Shown here piece by piece: positions 19,096 to 28,102 of a stretch of 62,560 nucleotides of DNA; the stretch's first letter is position 1; each line of letters begins with the position of its first letter. Source of the DNA: Rhodospirillaceae bacterium (lineage in GTDB: Bacteria > Pseudomonadota > Alphaproteobacteria > Rhodospirillales > JABHCV01). Where the stretch lies: the NCBI GenBank assembly GCA_013204045.1, contig JABMOQ010000011.1, positions 1-62,560 on the forward strand, read 5' to 3'. The notes below the pieces were generated by a model. It made no database searches. It worked only from the letters and a program-made list of their open reading frames with translations, and was not told the DNA's origin. Position numbers and translations under genes: made by a program.

Positions 19096-19114
19096 TTAAT
19101 TTATCTTCCGCAGA

Positions 19115-20266
19115 TTAACCCTTGATCGCAGCGATGTTCAAGGAATTGAAGTGATGTAAAAAATGCTCACTCCACTCCTTGGAACAATCGGGGTCGACCA
19201 TCAACCGCCCGGGCCGACAGCCAAGAGAATGTAACCCGCGCTGTACGCTCTCGCATAACTCGACATCTTCTGGCCCAAGCTTATCGTTGAACCAGTCTAC
19301 GGCTGAACGAGTCTGTGCATCGATTTCGCCGTCGAATGTGAAATATAGTAATGGTTCGTGCGTTGTTTCAGAACTGGTTGGATTCATAAGGAAAACCAGC
19401 AAAACGTTGGCACCTGGCAGTGTGATAAATGCCGTATTCGGCCACAGAAAGACAATATTGAAACCCTCATCTTGACCGAAAAGGGTCCGGGGCCCTGCAG
19501 TCGCATACGGGAGCTTATCGGGGGCACCGCCCTTGCCGGTAAACTGGACAATTTTATCGGATATGTCCCACTGATAACTCGATTGATCAATAACGTCAGA
19601 AAGTTTGGCGTGAGCCGGGCCGGAATAGAAGGAATGGTAATTTTCAAGAAAATTTTCAACTATGACCTTCCAGTTGGCATTGATTTCAAATTCCTGGGAC
19701 TTAGCATGATGAAGCTTCGTCGATTCTGGAGCCATGGCTAAAAATCGCTCTCGGAACGATGGCGCGGCCTCATCAAGGGATTGTGCGTTCGCATCCAAGT
19801 TCACCAGTATGAACCCACCCACTGTTTCCATGCTAACCGCCGATATGGAAAACGATTCTTTATCAAAATTCTTAACGTCATCGCATTTCGGTGCGTTGCG
19901 CAAATTTCCCTCTAGATCATAAGTCCAGGAATGATACGGGCAGCGGATAACGCTCTTGAGATTCCCATTACCGGAAAGAAGCTGGTGCGATCGATGCCTG
20001 CACACGTTAAAAAATGCACGAACGACGCCATCATTTCCGCGCAGAACATAGATCGATTGGCCGACCACGTCGCCGACCAGATAATCTCCCGGTTTTTCCA
20101 CTTGGGATTCGTGACAAAAGTACACCCAATTGCGGTAAAAAATATTTCGCCGCTCTATTTCGAATATATCAGTGCTGAAATAATATTCTGCATCAGGCGT
20201 GAATGATTGTGTCGGGTCGTCCGTAAAATTTGAGGTAAAATCAATATTAGCCGGCATCTTTATCAT
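19115..20266 (-). CDS. Rieske-type ring-hydroxylating/N-demethylating oxygenase, alpha subunit
   Basis: Oxygenase component with an N-terminal Rieske [2Fe-2S] domain (CRHRSH then CPYHSWTYDLEG, the CxH...CxxH pattern) and a C-terminal non-heme iron domain. The iron region reads ENFLENYHSFYSGPAH, with a glutamate where ring dioxygenases often have aspartate. That pattern recalls GbcA, choline monooxygenase and carnitine oxygenase CntA, which act on quaternary amines, so a trimethylammonium substrate is plausible (inference). No reductase gene is adjacent. The ATG at 20266 is chosen because AGGG lies 9 bases upstream; earlier TTG/GTG codons are weaker. Confidence 0.87.
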   Translation of the reverse strand: MIKMPANIDFTSNFTDDPTQSFTPDAEYYFSTDIFEIERRNIFYRNWVYFCHESQVEKPGDYLVGDVVGQSIYVLRGNDGVVRAFFNVCRHRSHQLLSGNGNLKSVIRCPYHSWTYDLEGNLRNAPKCDDVKNFDKESFSISAVSMETVGGFILVNLDANAQSLDEAAPSFRERFLAMAPESTKLHHAKSQEFEINANWKVIVENFLENYHSFYSGPAHAKLSDVIDQSSYQWDISDKIVQFTGKGGAPDKLPYATAGPRTLFGQDEGFNIVFLWPNTAFITLPGANVLLVFLMNPTSSETTHEPLLYFTFDGEIDAQTRSAVDWFNDKLGPEDVELCESVQRGLHSLGCRPGRLMVDPDCSKEWSEHFLHHFNSLNIAAIKG

Positions 20267-20295
20267 CACGCACAACCCTATTATTCTGTTTCATG

Positions 20296-20712
20296 TTATC
20301 GCTCGTAGCGCCCGTAGGATTCAAGAATTTCTATTTGATGACCGTCGGGATCGTAGACATAAAAAAAATTACACATAAATTCACTGTCTGCATAATATGC
20401 ATCGGGAGGATCTAGTTTATAGTCAAGTAACAAAAGGCGGCTATATTCAGCCTTAAGGTCAGTCGTACTGAAAGCCATATGCCATAAACGGCCATCAGCA
20501 ACTTCATTACCAACGCCAGCATCCGGGCTGATTAACTCTATCTCCATATCGCCTTCTGCACTTTGCATATAGACCAACATATGCCCGTCATATTTATGGC
20601 GATCAGAAATCTTGAACCCGAGCGCCTTCTCATAAAATTCTATAGAAACTTGCAAATCACGAACATGAATCATGCAATGAATGAATTTCAGCGAGGCGTC
20701 TGATATTGTCAT
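20296..20712 (-). CDS. Glyoxalase/bleomycin-resistance (VOC) family protein
   Basis: Small vicinal-oxygen-chelate metalloenzyme, 138 aa, with the two beta-alpha-beta modules typical of glyoxalase I. It begins with FIHCMIHVRDLQVSIEFYEKALGFK and ends with YVYDPDGHQIEILESYG. Putative metal ligands are the early H, the E in DMEIELI, the central H in LWHMAFST and the terminal E in QIEILE. It lies 29 bp upstream of the Rieske gene on the same strand, so the pair probably act on one pathway. The substrate is unknown. Confidence 0.88.
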   Translation of the reverse strand: MTISDASLKFIHCMIHVRDLQVSIEFYEKALGFKISDRHKYDGHMLVYMQSAEGDMEIELISPDAGVGNEVADGRLWHMAFSTTDLKAEYSRLLLLDYKLDPPDAYYADSEFMCNFFYVYDPDGHQIEILESYGRYER

Positions 20713-20827
20713 TGAAAATCCATATCCTTAAATTAGTCACTAAATCTTTCCGAACGAACAGATTATCATATCTCATGAATCGGCGGATCATACCGGCTGC
20801 CAGGCTCATCCTTATACTCTCGGTATT

Positions 20828-20856
20828 TTGACAAAAAATACAAGCACTTGAATATT
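20828..20856 (+). promoter_or_regulatory. Putative sigma-70-like promoter of the desaturase gene
   Basis: A perfect -35 hexamer TTGACA at 20828-20833 is followed 17 bases later by AATATT (20851-20856, 4 of 6 matches to the -10 consensus). It lies 65 bases before the desaturase start, inside the 208-bp AT-rich region shared with the divergent VOC-Rieske genes. This is a consensus match only. Confidence 0.35.
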
Positions 20857-20920
20857 GATAATATGAACCCAGTTTGGGTATATTTTACATACTGATTAAA
20901 TAAAGTGATATGGAAACGGC

Positions 20921-21778
20921 ATGGGTGCATCAACAATCAAGCAGGAAGTCGAAGTCGGGCGGCATAATACCCCCGACGTGGCGTGGCCGACGCTGCGCCT
21001 TGCCGCGGGAGTCTATGTGGGGCTTGCTGCTTCCATCTACGGTGTGATCAGCGGTGCGATACCCATGGTTGCCGGTGCCATCATTAATACCGTCATCCTC
21101 TACAGTACATATACGGTGCTGCATGAAGCCGTACACGGCAATATCATCAGGCGTAACCCCAAGTGGCACTGGATCAACAAAGCCGCCGGCATGGCCATCG
21201 CCGCTGTTTTGTGGATGTTTTTTTATCCCCACAAGAAATCCCACATGACCCACCATGCGAAATGCAACACCGACGCCGATCCCGATATTTATGCGCGTGG
21301 CCCCTTCGGCGTGGTCACGTTCTGGCGTATTCCGTTGGCTACCCTTAGTAACCTTAATCCTTTGACGCTTTACAAAACATGCGTGCACTTCAACCTGACA
21401 GACCGTGAACGGCGCATCAGCCTGGCCACCTATGGCGCATATGCAATGGTTCCAACAGCCCTTATCTATCTCGGCTACGGCTATGAATTCGTGATGTTGT
21501 GGTTGATTCCATATTTCATCGGCTATTCCATCATGCTGATATTTTTTACCTGGGTGCCGCACCACGATCACATGGAAACCGGACGCTACCGTGACACCCG
21601 GGCCTCGTTGTGGCTAGGTGCAGAATTTCTGACCCAAGGACAGAACCTGCATCTTATCCATCACATGATGCCAACCATTCCGTACTATCTTTATGAAGCG
21701 ACCTTTAAGGAAATTCGCCCGCTTCTGGAACAAAACCACGCACGGATTGATGGATTTTGGCCGTCCCTTAAATCCTAG
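20921..21778 (+). CDS. Membrane fatty-acid desaturase/beta-carotene hydroxylase-like di-iron protein
   Basis: Integral-membrane di-iron oxygenase, 285 aa. The three histidine boxes are HEAVH, HKKSHMTHH and HLIHH, and an additional HHDH precedes METGRYRDTR. Hydrophobic segments flank the boxes as in the FA_desaturase family. The last motif is reminiscent of CrtR-type carotenoid hydroxylases, so a carotenoid or a lipid acyl chain are both reasonable substrates. It stands alone on the plus strand between two minus-strand groups. Confidence 0.85.
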   Translation: MGASTIKQEVEVGRHNTPDVAWPTLRLAAGVYVGLAASIYGVISGAIPMVAGAIINTVILYSTYTVLHEAVHGNIIRRNPKWHWINKAAGMAIAAVLWMFFYPHKKSHMTHHAKCNTDADPDIYARGPFGVVTFWRIPLATLSNLNPLTLYKTCVHFNLTDRERRISLATYGAYAMVPTALIYLGYGYEFVMLWLIPYFIGYSIMLIFFTWVPHHDHMETGRYRDTRASLWLGAEFLTQGQNLHLIHHMMPTIPYYLYEATFKEIRPLLEQNHARIDGFWPSLKS

Positions 21779-21821
21779 AGAATAAGATTTTCAACGGGCA
21801 AGCGCCTTATTCGCCTTTTCA

Positions 21822-23879
21822 TCAGATAAAAATCTTGTCGTGACGGGTGGGGATATCTGCATCCACGGGCGCATCAAGTTCACGGGCGTAGCGGTGACCG
21901 GCAAAAACGGCCGCCGCGATGATTGCCGGTGCAAGGCAGTCCCCGAACCGCTGCACCGTCAGGGGCTTGTCTGAAGGGGTCGCTTCAAGCCGTGCCGTCA
22001 CCGCTTGATAAAGGCCATCGTTGGGCCGGCGGGCCGTGATCAGGACCAGGGAATCGGCTTCAATCTGACGATCCCGCCCCGTATAGGTGCATTGTATGGT
22101 TGCCTCGCGGCCATCGAAAGCATTGAGCCCATGGGCGATGATAATATCGACACCAAGCTCGAGCAATTTTTTCTGGGTCCGAACCTGCTCGACGGTATAC
22201 CCGCCCCAGGCGGCGACCTTATCTTCCGATGTCACAAAAGTGACGGGGATACCCTCGGCGCGCACCCTTTCAGCAATAACGGCCCCCATATAATAATGGT
22301 CATCATCGAAGATCACGGTCCTGCCCTGGGGCATACGGCCCGCCATGATGTCATCGGGGGTGAAAATCCGGTCCGATGGCGTCAGGCCCGTAAGGGGGGC
22401 CTGATTAAAACGTCCGAAACCATCGCCCCGCCAATGGGCCCCGGTAGCAATGGCCACGTGGTCGGCATCGAAGGCGAATACATCATCCGCCGTCAGATCA
22501 CTTTCCCGGTAAATGCCGACGTTGGTCATGCGTTCAAGTTGCTGGACCCGGTAATCGCGCACCCGCGCCCATTCACTTAGCCCCGGCAGATTAGCCTCGA
22601 CGGAGACCCGCCCCCCAAGTTCCCGGGTCGCTTCGGCCAGGGTGACTTCATATCCTCGCTGGCCCAAGGCACGGGCCGCTTCCAGCCCCGCAGGACCGGC
22701 CCCGACGACCAGCACTTTTGCCTCCGACGTCTTTGTCTCTATTCGTTCCGGATGCCAGCCGCGTCGCCATTCCTCGCCCATGGTCGGGTTTTGCGTGCAC
22801 CGAATGGGCACACCCTTGCCATCGCCCGAATAGCAGACGTTGCAGCCGATACACTCGCGGATATCTTCGATTCGGCCTTCTTCTATTTTTTTAGGCAAGA
22901 ACGGATCGGCGATTGACGGCCTGGCTGCACCTATAAAGTCGACGATGCCCCGTTTCACCTGAGAGACCATAGTATCGGGGGAAGTGAAGCGTCCGACCGT
23001 TACCACCGGCTTGGTTGTCACCGACTTGACGAACGACATGTAATTTTCCAGCGCGCCTTCCTTGACAAATCGTGAGTGCCCCATCTCATAACTGTAATCG
23101 TCAATATTGATGTCCCAGAGGTCTGGTAATTCGCTCAGCATTTCCAGCATATCGCGGCATTCCCCTGTCACCGGCACGCCGTCGCCCCCATCGCCTTGAT
23201 CGACGGAAAAACGCACCGCAACGGCGCACGTATCCCCCACCGCTTCCTTTGTCTCCTCGATCAGTTCTTTAACCAACCGGACCCGATTTTCCAGTGACCC
23301 CCCGTATTCATCCGTGCGGGTGTTGGTGGTCGCCGACAGGAAATGGGACAACAGGTAGCCATGTGTGGCATAGACATAGACGACATCGAATCCGGCTTCC
23401 TTGGCGCGCAGGGCGGCCAACCGATGCCAGCGCCTGAGGTCGCGGATATCGGATTTATCCATGGCCTTGGTCTGATAGGGATCGCCGGCCAAATTGGGCA
23501 TGCTGTCCACATCCATGGGAACTTCGCGCGAATACAGATTGGCCGACCGGCTGCCTCCGTGCCATAGCTCTACTCCCGCCAGGGCACCATGAGCATGCAC
23601 GGCCTCTGTCATCAGGGCGTGCGCTTTCACATCGCCATCATCCCACAAGGACGCATAAGGATAGGGCAGGTCATCGGAATTTGGATGGATTGAGCAATAC
23701 TCGGTGTTGACCACACCCCAGCCGCCTTCCGCCTTTACCCCACGCAGGTCGGCCAGCATGCGCGGCCGCAGGAACCCAAGGCCGGTACAATGGGGAACCT
23801 GATAAAAGCGGTTTTTCGCCGTCACCGGGCCGATTTTTATGGGCTCGAATAACAGATCATAGCGGGCGTCGCGTGACAT
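21822..23879 (-). CDS. Trimethylamine/dimethylamine dehydrogenase-family flavoprotein (DgcA-like)
   Basis: FMN/[4Fe-4S]/ADP-binding oxidoreductase, 685 aa. An old-yellow-enzyme TIM barrel (to about residue 340) is followed by a cluster of C-x2-C-x2-C-x11-C pattern (CIGCNVC ... CTQN) and a Rossmann domain beginning VLVVGAGPAGLEAAR. Alignment by eye with Methylophilus trimethylamine dehydrogenase shows Cys31 in QVPHCTG at the 6-S-cysteinyl-FMN position, and the Tyr/His pair in VYATHGY. Tyr60 is kept, but the substrate-bowl Trp355 after CNVC is replaced by acidic/small residues. Trimethylamine is therefore an unlikely substrate; dimethylglycine, N-methylproline or histamine-like amines are candidates. 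Confidence 0.9.
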   Translation of the reverse strand: MSRDARYDLLFEPIKIGPVTAKNRFYQVPHCTGLGFLRPRMLADLRGVKAEGGWGVVNTEYCSIHPNSDDLPYPYASLWDDGDVKAHALMTEAVHAHGALAGVELWHGGSRSANLYSREVPMDVDSMPNLAGDPYQTKAMDKSDIRDLRRWHRLAALRAKEAGFDVVYVYATHGYLLSHFLSATTNTRTDEYGGSLENRVRLVKELIEETKEAVGDTCAVAVRFSVDQGDGGDGVPVTGECRDMLEMLSELPDLWDINIDDYSYEMGHSRFVKEGALENYMSFVKSVTTKPVVTVGRFTSPDTMVSQVKRGIVDFIGAARPSIADPFLPKKIEEGRIEDIRECIGCNVCYSGDGKGVPIRCTQNPTMGEEWRRGWHPERIETKTSEAKVLVVGAGPAGLEAARALGQRGYEVTLAEATRELGGRVSVEANLPGLSEWARVRDYRVQQLERMTNVGIYRESDLTADDVFAFDADHVAIATGAHWRGDGFGRFNQAPLTGLTPSDRIFTPDDIMAGRMPQGRTVIFDDDHYYMGAVIAERVRAEGIPVTFVTSEDKVAAWGGYTVEQVRTQKKLLELGVDIIIAHGLNAFDGREATIQCTYTGRDRQIEADSLVLITARRPNDGLYQAVTARLEATPSDKPLTVQRFGDCLAPAIIAAAVFAGHRYARELDAPVDADIPTRHDKIFI

Positions 23880-23903
23880 GATGCTCCTTAACTTTAATGT
23901 TTC

Positions 23904-25298
23904 TCAGCCTTCCCAGATGCCCTCTTTACGGACATCTTCCATGGCCATCTCGATACCCTTGTGAAGGATGTCCATCATCTCGTCGATTTGCCCACGCGTT
24001 ATCGTTAAGGGAGGTGACATGACGCACATATTGATCATCGGTCGCACCAACAGGCCCAATTCCTGGCAGTGCTTATCGATACGGTTGCCAATCTCATAAT
24101 CAAGAATTAGCGGATTTTTTTTATCCTTGCTAATAACGCATTCGACGCACCCCATCAGGCCCTTCCCGCGAACATCGCCGACAATGGGGATGTCGAGCAT
24201 GTCTTTCAGGCGTTCTTGAAAATAGGGTCCGACTTCGCGGACATGTTCCATCAGGTTCTCACGCTCCATAATTTCGATGTTCTTCAATGCCGCTGCGCAG
24301 GCGACCGGATGACCGGAATAGGTGAACCCGCTGGAGAAAATAGCACTTTTAGCGCCTTCGCCTGACAGCCGGGACAACACGCGATCAGAGATCAACACCG
24401 CCCCCAATGGCTGATAGCCCGAGGTCAGGCCCTTGGCCGACGTTATGATATCCGCATCAACGCCGAAAACTTCCTTACTGGCGAAAAAGTGGCCTAAACG
24501 GCCAAAGCCTGTGACCACTTCGTCTGATATATAAAGGATATCGTGGCGCCGACATACATCAGCACACTTGGCCTGGTAACCGTCCGGCGGCACGATCACG
24601 CCACCGGACGCCAAAATAGGTTCGGCAATGAAGGCGGCTACCTTGTCGGGGCCAAGGTCCTTAATTTTATCTTCAAGGTCCTTAATTTTTGCGTCGCAAA
24701 AATCTTCAACACTCATGCCTTCCGGGCGGCGGAAAGGATTGGGCGACGGCAGGAGATGGACGAGCTTTTCCTCGAAATCCATGTAGTTTTTATCGCGTTC
24801 CTTGCCCGAACACGAAGACGAGAGAAAGGTGCTGCCGTGATAGGCGTCATGGCGGGAAATAATGTGCTTCTTTTCCGGCCGACCGAGAACATTGTTGAAA
24901 AACATTGCAAAACGCAGCGCCGAATCTACTGAGGTCGACCCGCCGGTGGTAAAAAATACATGGTTAAAACTATCCGGCGCGATACTGACGATCTTATCGG
25001 CCAGCTCTGCTGCCGGGGCGTTGGTCACACCCCACGGGCTGAAATAGCTCATGCGACGCGCCTGTTCGGCGATCGCATCGGCCATTTCTCCGCGGCCGTG
25101 GCCAATATTGACGCACCACATACCGGCCGGGCCATCGATCATGCGGTTGCCGTCGGAATCATAGACGTACACGCCATCTCCGCCGGTAATCACTGTACGT
25201 TTCTGCTGGCCAAGGGCCGACAAGTCTTCCCACGGGTGAATCCACTTGTTGTCCTTGGCGCGCAGGTCTTCCGTATCAAAGGGGATGTTGGGAATCAT
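23904..25298 (-). CDS. Class III omega-aminotransferase (polyamine/beta-amino acid:pyruvate type)
   Basis: PLP-dependent class III aminotransferase, 464 aa. Asp259 in [13 protein letters not shown] and the Schiff-base lysine K289 in [16 protein letters not shown] are present, as is the [16 protein letters not shown] phosphate loop. The N-terminal [11 protein letters not shown] and overall length resemble SpuC-type putrescine:pyruvate and taurine/omega-amino acid:pyruvate aminotransferases. It lies 24 bp upstream of the TMADH-like gene. Together they could deaminate and dealkylate one amine substrate. The exact amine donor is uncertain. Confidence 0.9.
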   Translation of the reverse strand: MIPNIPFDTEDLRAKDNKWIHPWEDLSALGQQKRTVITGGDGVYVYDSDGNRMIDGPAGMWCVNIGHGRGEMADAIAEQARRMSYFSPWGVTNAPAAELADKIVSIAPDSFNHVFFTTGGSTSVDSALRFAMFFNNVLGRPEKKHIISRHDAYHGSTFLSSSCSGKERDKNYMDFEEKLVHLLPSPNPFRRPEGMSVEDFCDAKIKDLEDKIKDLGPDKVAAFIAEPILASGGVIVPPDGYQAKCADVCRRHDILYISDEVVTGFGRLGHFFASKEVFGVDADIITSAKGLTSGYQPLGAVLISDRVLSRLSGEGAKSAIFSSGFTYSGHPVACAAALKNIEIMERENLMEHVREVGPYFQERLKDMLDIPIVGDVRGKGLMGCVECVISKDKKNPLILDYEIGNRIDKHCQELGLLVRPMINMCVMSPPLTITRGQIDEMMDILHKGIEMAMEDVRKEGIWEG

Positions 25299-25331
25299 GA
25301 TGTCTCCTTAAAGGGTGGGTTGCGTTGGGGG

Positions 25332-26519
25332 TCAACGGTCCCCGGCCGGCGTCGCCCAGCGGCGCGGCGGGTTAAAGAATTGCTTGTCCACGACCTTACA
25401 CGATGCATGGATTCTTTCCCATTTCAATTCTCTGTAAACGTAAACATCAACCCATAATCCATGATTATCCTTATGGTAGGGTGTCTTCAGAGAGGCAATG
25501 GCAATGTTGCGCTTGCAGGTGGGTGACCACATGGCCGAAGCGACAATGCCGACCTCGGTATCCTTGCCCTGATAAACAAAGGAATGAAGGGCCGGCTTGT
25601 TGCCTTCAATATCCAGACCGACCAAGGCATAGCGAGAACCGGTCTTTTTTTCCTGCAACAAGGCCCTGCGGCCGATGAAGTGGCCTTTGTCGAAATCCAC
25701 CAGCCATCCCATGCCGAGTTCGAAGGGTGACCGCAACCGGTCCGGTCGGGTCGGCAGATCGCCAGGGAAAAACTCGACCCCGGCCTGGATGAACCCGGCT
25801 TCGATGCGCGTCATCTCCAAGGCTTCCGATCCCATAGGCCGTAGGCCATAAAGGCTGCCCACTTCCATCAGGCGATCCCAAAGAAGTTCGGCCGCACCCG
25901 GGTCGATCCACAATTCATACCCCAGATCACCGGTGAACCCAGTTCGGGAAACCATCAGGGAATGTCCGTCCAGATCAAATTCGGTCAAGGAATAAGGTTT
26001 AAGATTTTCGATCCCGACCAAGCCCATGGCTTTTAGTACTGCCGACGAGGTTGGCCCCTGAACCGCCAAGGCGGCAATGCCACTGGTGATATCCTTGATC
26101 TCCACATTATATCCAATGGCGGAATCAAGAAGCCAGGGCAGATGCCGTTCCTGGGAACAGAGCCGATAATCGTTTTCACCCAGGCAGAAAACCGTGCCGT
26201 CGTCGATGACCATGCCAGCATCATTGCACCAGACGGCGTAGACGACGCGCCCCGGTTTCACTTTTTCCATATTGCGGGTTAGCAGCCGGTTCAGATAACT
26301 TGCCGCGTCCGATCCGGTAATGGCGTACTTGGTCATGGGCGATATGTCGAACAAGGCCGCCGTGCTGCGGGCGGCAAAATATTCCATATCTACGCTGGTA
26401 TAAGCATTGACCGAGGCAAATCCCGACCAATTCCCCCACTGCCTGGTGCTGCAGAGGGAAGATGTTCGCGCATGAAATGGCGTTTCAAGGAGTTGTGCTT
26501 CATAGGGTTCGGGGGTCAT
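25332..26519 (-). CDS. GcvT/DmdA-like folate-dependent aminomethyl- or demethyltransferase
   Basis: Tetrahydrofolate-binding GCV_T family enzyme, 395 aa. Features are the N-terminal RSTAALFDISPMTKYAITG, the Asp-containing folate motif SRTGFTGDLGYELW, and ALEMTRIEAGFIQAG. It would pass a one-carbon group from a methylated amine or sulfur compound to THF. The start at 26519 (MTPEPYEAQ) overlaps the upstream flavoprotein stop by 4 bp (ATGA), so the longer reading frame is rejected. No gcvH or gcvP is nearby, so this is a dedicated catabolic paralogue, not glycine cleavage. Confidence 0.88.
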   Translation of the reverse strand: MTPEPYEAQLLETPFHARTSSLCSTRQWGNWSGFASVNAYTSVDMEYFAARSTAALFDISPMTKYAITGSDAASYLNRLLTRNMEKVKPGRVVYAVWCNDAGMVIDDGTVFCLGENDYRLCSQERHLPWLLDSAIGYNVEIKDITSGIAALAVQGPTSSAVLKAMGLVGIENLKPYSLTEFDLDGHSLMVSRTGFTGDLGYELWIDPGAAELLWDRLMEVGSLYGLRPMGSEALEMTRIEAGFIQAGVEFFPGDLPTRPDRLRSPFELGMGWLVDFDKGHFIGRRALLQEKKTGSRYALVGLDIEGNKPALHSFVYQGKDTEVGIVASAMWSPTCKRNIAIASLKTPYHKDNHGLWVDVYVYRELKWERIHASCKVVDKQFFNPPRRWATPAGDR

Positions 26520-28102
26520 CGGCTTTTCCCGTCTTTCAGTATCCGGTCGGCGGCATTCTTGCCTGCTATACCCATAACGCCGCCACCCGGGTGACCGCCT
26601 GCGCCGCATGTATACAAACCGGGAAGCGGGGCCGCGTACTGGGCGGCGCCGGGAACCGGGCGCATCATGTACAGTTGATCGAGGGCCAGTTCTCCATGGT
26701 GCCAATGGCCACCGGGCATCCGGTATTTTTCTTCAATGTCCCGTGGAGTCAATAATTCACGGGCAATAATCCTGCCTTCCAGGCCAGGGGCATAGGCGGA
26801 AATGGTTTTGATTGCGGTGTCGATAAATTCATCTCGGGCGTTCTCCCAGCCGCCCTTCAATTCATAGGGCGCATACTGTACGACCGCAGACAATATGTGT
26901 TTTCCCTGCGGCGCAAGGGCCGCATCATTGACCGTTGGAATGATCATTTCGATGGCCGGGGCGGTGGAATATTCTCCGTATTTACAATGATTGAAGGCTC
27001 GCTCCACATAATCCAGACTGGGGGCAATAAGCAGCCTTTGGCCAAGTTCTTTTGCATCAAGACCGGTGAATTCAGGCAGCCCGTCAAGCGCCAGATGCAA
27101 TTTGGCCGCGGTTCCCCGGGTGCGAATGTTTTTTACCCTGCGGACAAATCCCGTATCAAGATATTGGGGGCCCAGCAGTTTCAGGTATGTGGTCTTGGGA
27201 TCGGCGTTGGACACCACAATATCCGCGTGAATAACCTCGCCCGTTTCAAGCGCCACCCCCATGGCCCGGTCATTTTCAACCAGTATTCTTGCCACCGGTG
27301 ATCCGGTGCGGATGTCCGCCCCGGCGGCCTCGGCGGCGGCGGCCATGGCCCGGGTCACGGCACCCATACCGCCTTCGGGCAGGGCCAGCGCCCCCGGAAT
27401 GCCGTTGGCTTCGCCCGTCAGGCGATGAAGCAGGCTAAAGACGCTGTTGGGAGAGCGTGGCCCAAGCTCGGTACCGAGCACGGCATCGAAGCCGATGGCG
27501 CCCTTCAGAAGATCCGATTCCAGTTCGTCATTGAGCACATCGGCGATATTGCAACCGGCGATGCGAAGCATCTCACGCATGTCATTTCGCCCCAGACGCC
27601 TGATCGCCCACCCCAGCTTGGCCAGAGCGATGCGGTCGGACCAGGATTCGGTGCCCAGCCTGGGTGGCACGGTGCCGTAAAAATCTTTCAGCAATTTCCC
27701 GATACGCAAAAGAAGGCGTCGGAGATCGGCCAGGTTGGCCTTATCGGTTTTCGAATATACCTGAAGAGAATCATTGGTGGCGAGAGCGCCATCAAAGGTG
27801 ATGTGCCTGCCATCTTCTGCCAGAGCAATTGTTTTCAAATTGGGCAAAGATAATTTCAATCCATGACTGGCGAGGTTCAGGTCGCGGGAAACCTTCGGGT
27901 CAAGCATATTGAGAATATGCGCACAGCCGGAAACCGTGAAGCCGGGTGAAAACTCGACGTTCGCCGCAGCACCCCCCGGCGCAGCGGCGGCTTCCAACAC
28001 CAGCACGCGCTGCCCGGCGCTGCCCAGATAAGCTGCGCAAACGAGGCCGTTATGCCCGCCGCCGATAATGATGGCATCGTACCTGTTGGCCGCCGGGGTC
28101 AT
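26516..28102 (-). CDS. CrtI/phytoene-dehydrogenase-like FAD oxidoreductase (second of pair)
   Basis: FAD-dependent amine-oxidase/phytoene-desaturase superfamily protein, 528 aa. The dinucleotide motif IIIGGGHNGLVCAAYLG is at the N-terminus with LVLEAAAAPGGAA next. The C-terminal flavin motif LYTCGAGGHPGGGVMG is present. It overlaps both neighbours by 4 bp (ATGA), and is a distant paralogue of the next upstream gene. No carotenoid genes accompany it, so carotenoid synthesis is unlikely. Oxidation of an amine or N-methyl group in concert with the GcvT-like enzyme is the more probable role (inference). Confidence 0.85.
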   Translation of the reverse strand: MTPAANRYDAIIIGGGHNGLVCAAYLGSAGQRVLVLEAAAAPGGAAANVEFSPGFTVSGCAHILNMLDPKVSRDLNLASHGLKLSLPNLKTIALAEDGRHITFDGALATNDSLQVYSKTDKANLADLRRLLLRIGKLLKDFYGTVPPRLGTESWSDRIALAKLGWAIRRLGRNDMREMLRIAGCNIADVLNDELESDLLKGAIGFDAVLGTELGPRSPNSVFSLLHRLTGEANGIPGALALPEGGMGAVTRAMAAAAEAAGADIRTGSPVARILVENDRAMGVALETGEVIHADIVVSNADPKTTYLKLLGPQYLDTGFVRRVKNIRTRGTAAKLHLALDGLPEFTGLDAKELGQRLLIAPSLDYVERAFNHCKYGEYSTAPAIEMIIPTVNDAALAPQGKHILSAVVQYAPYELKGGWENARDEFIDTAIKTISAYAPGLEGRIIARELLTPRDIEEKYRMPGGHWHHGELALDQLYMMRPVPGAAQYAAPLPGLYTCGAGGHPGGGVMGIAGKNAADRILKDGKSR

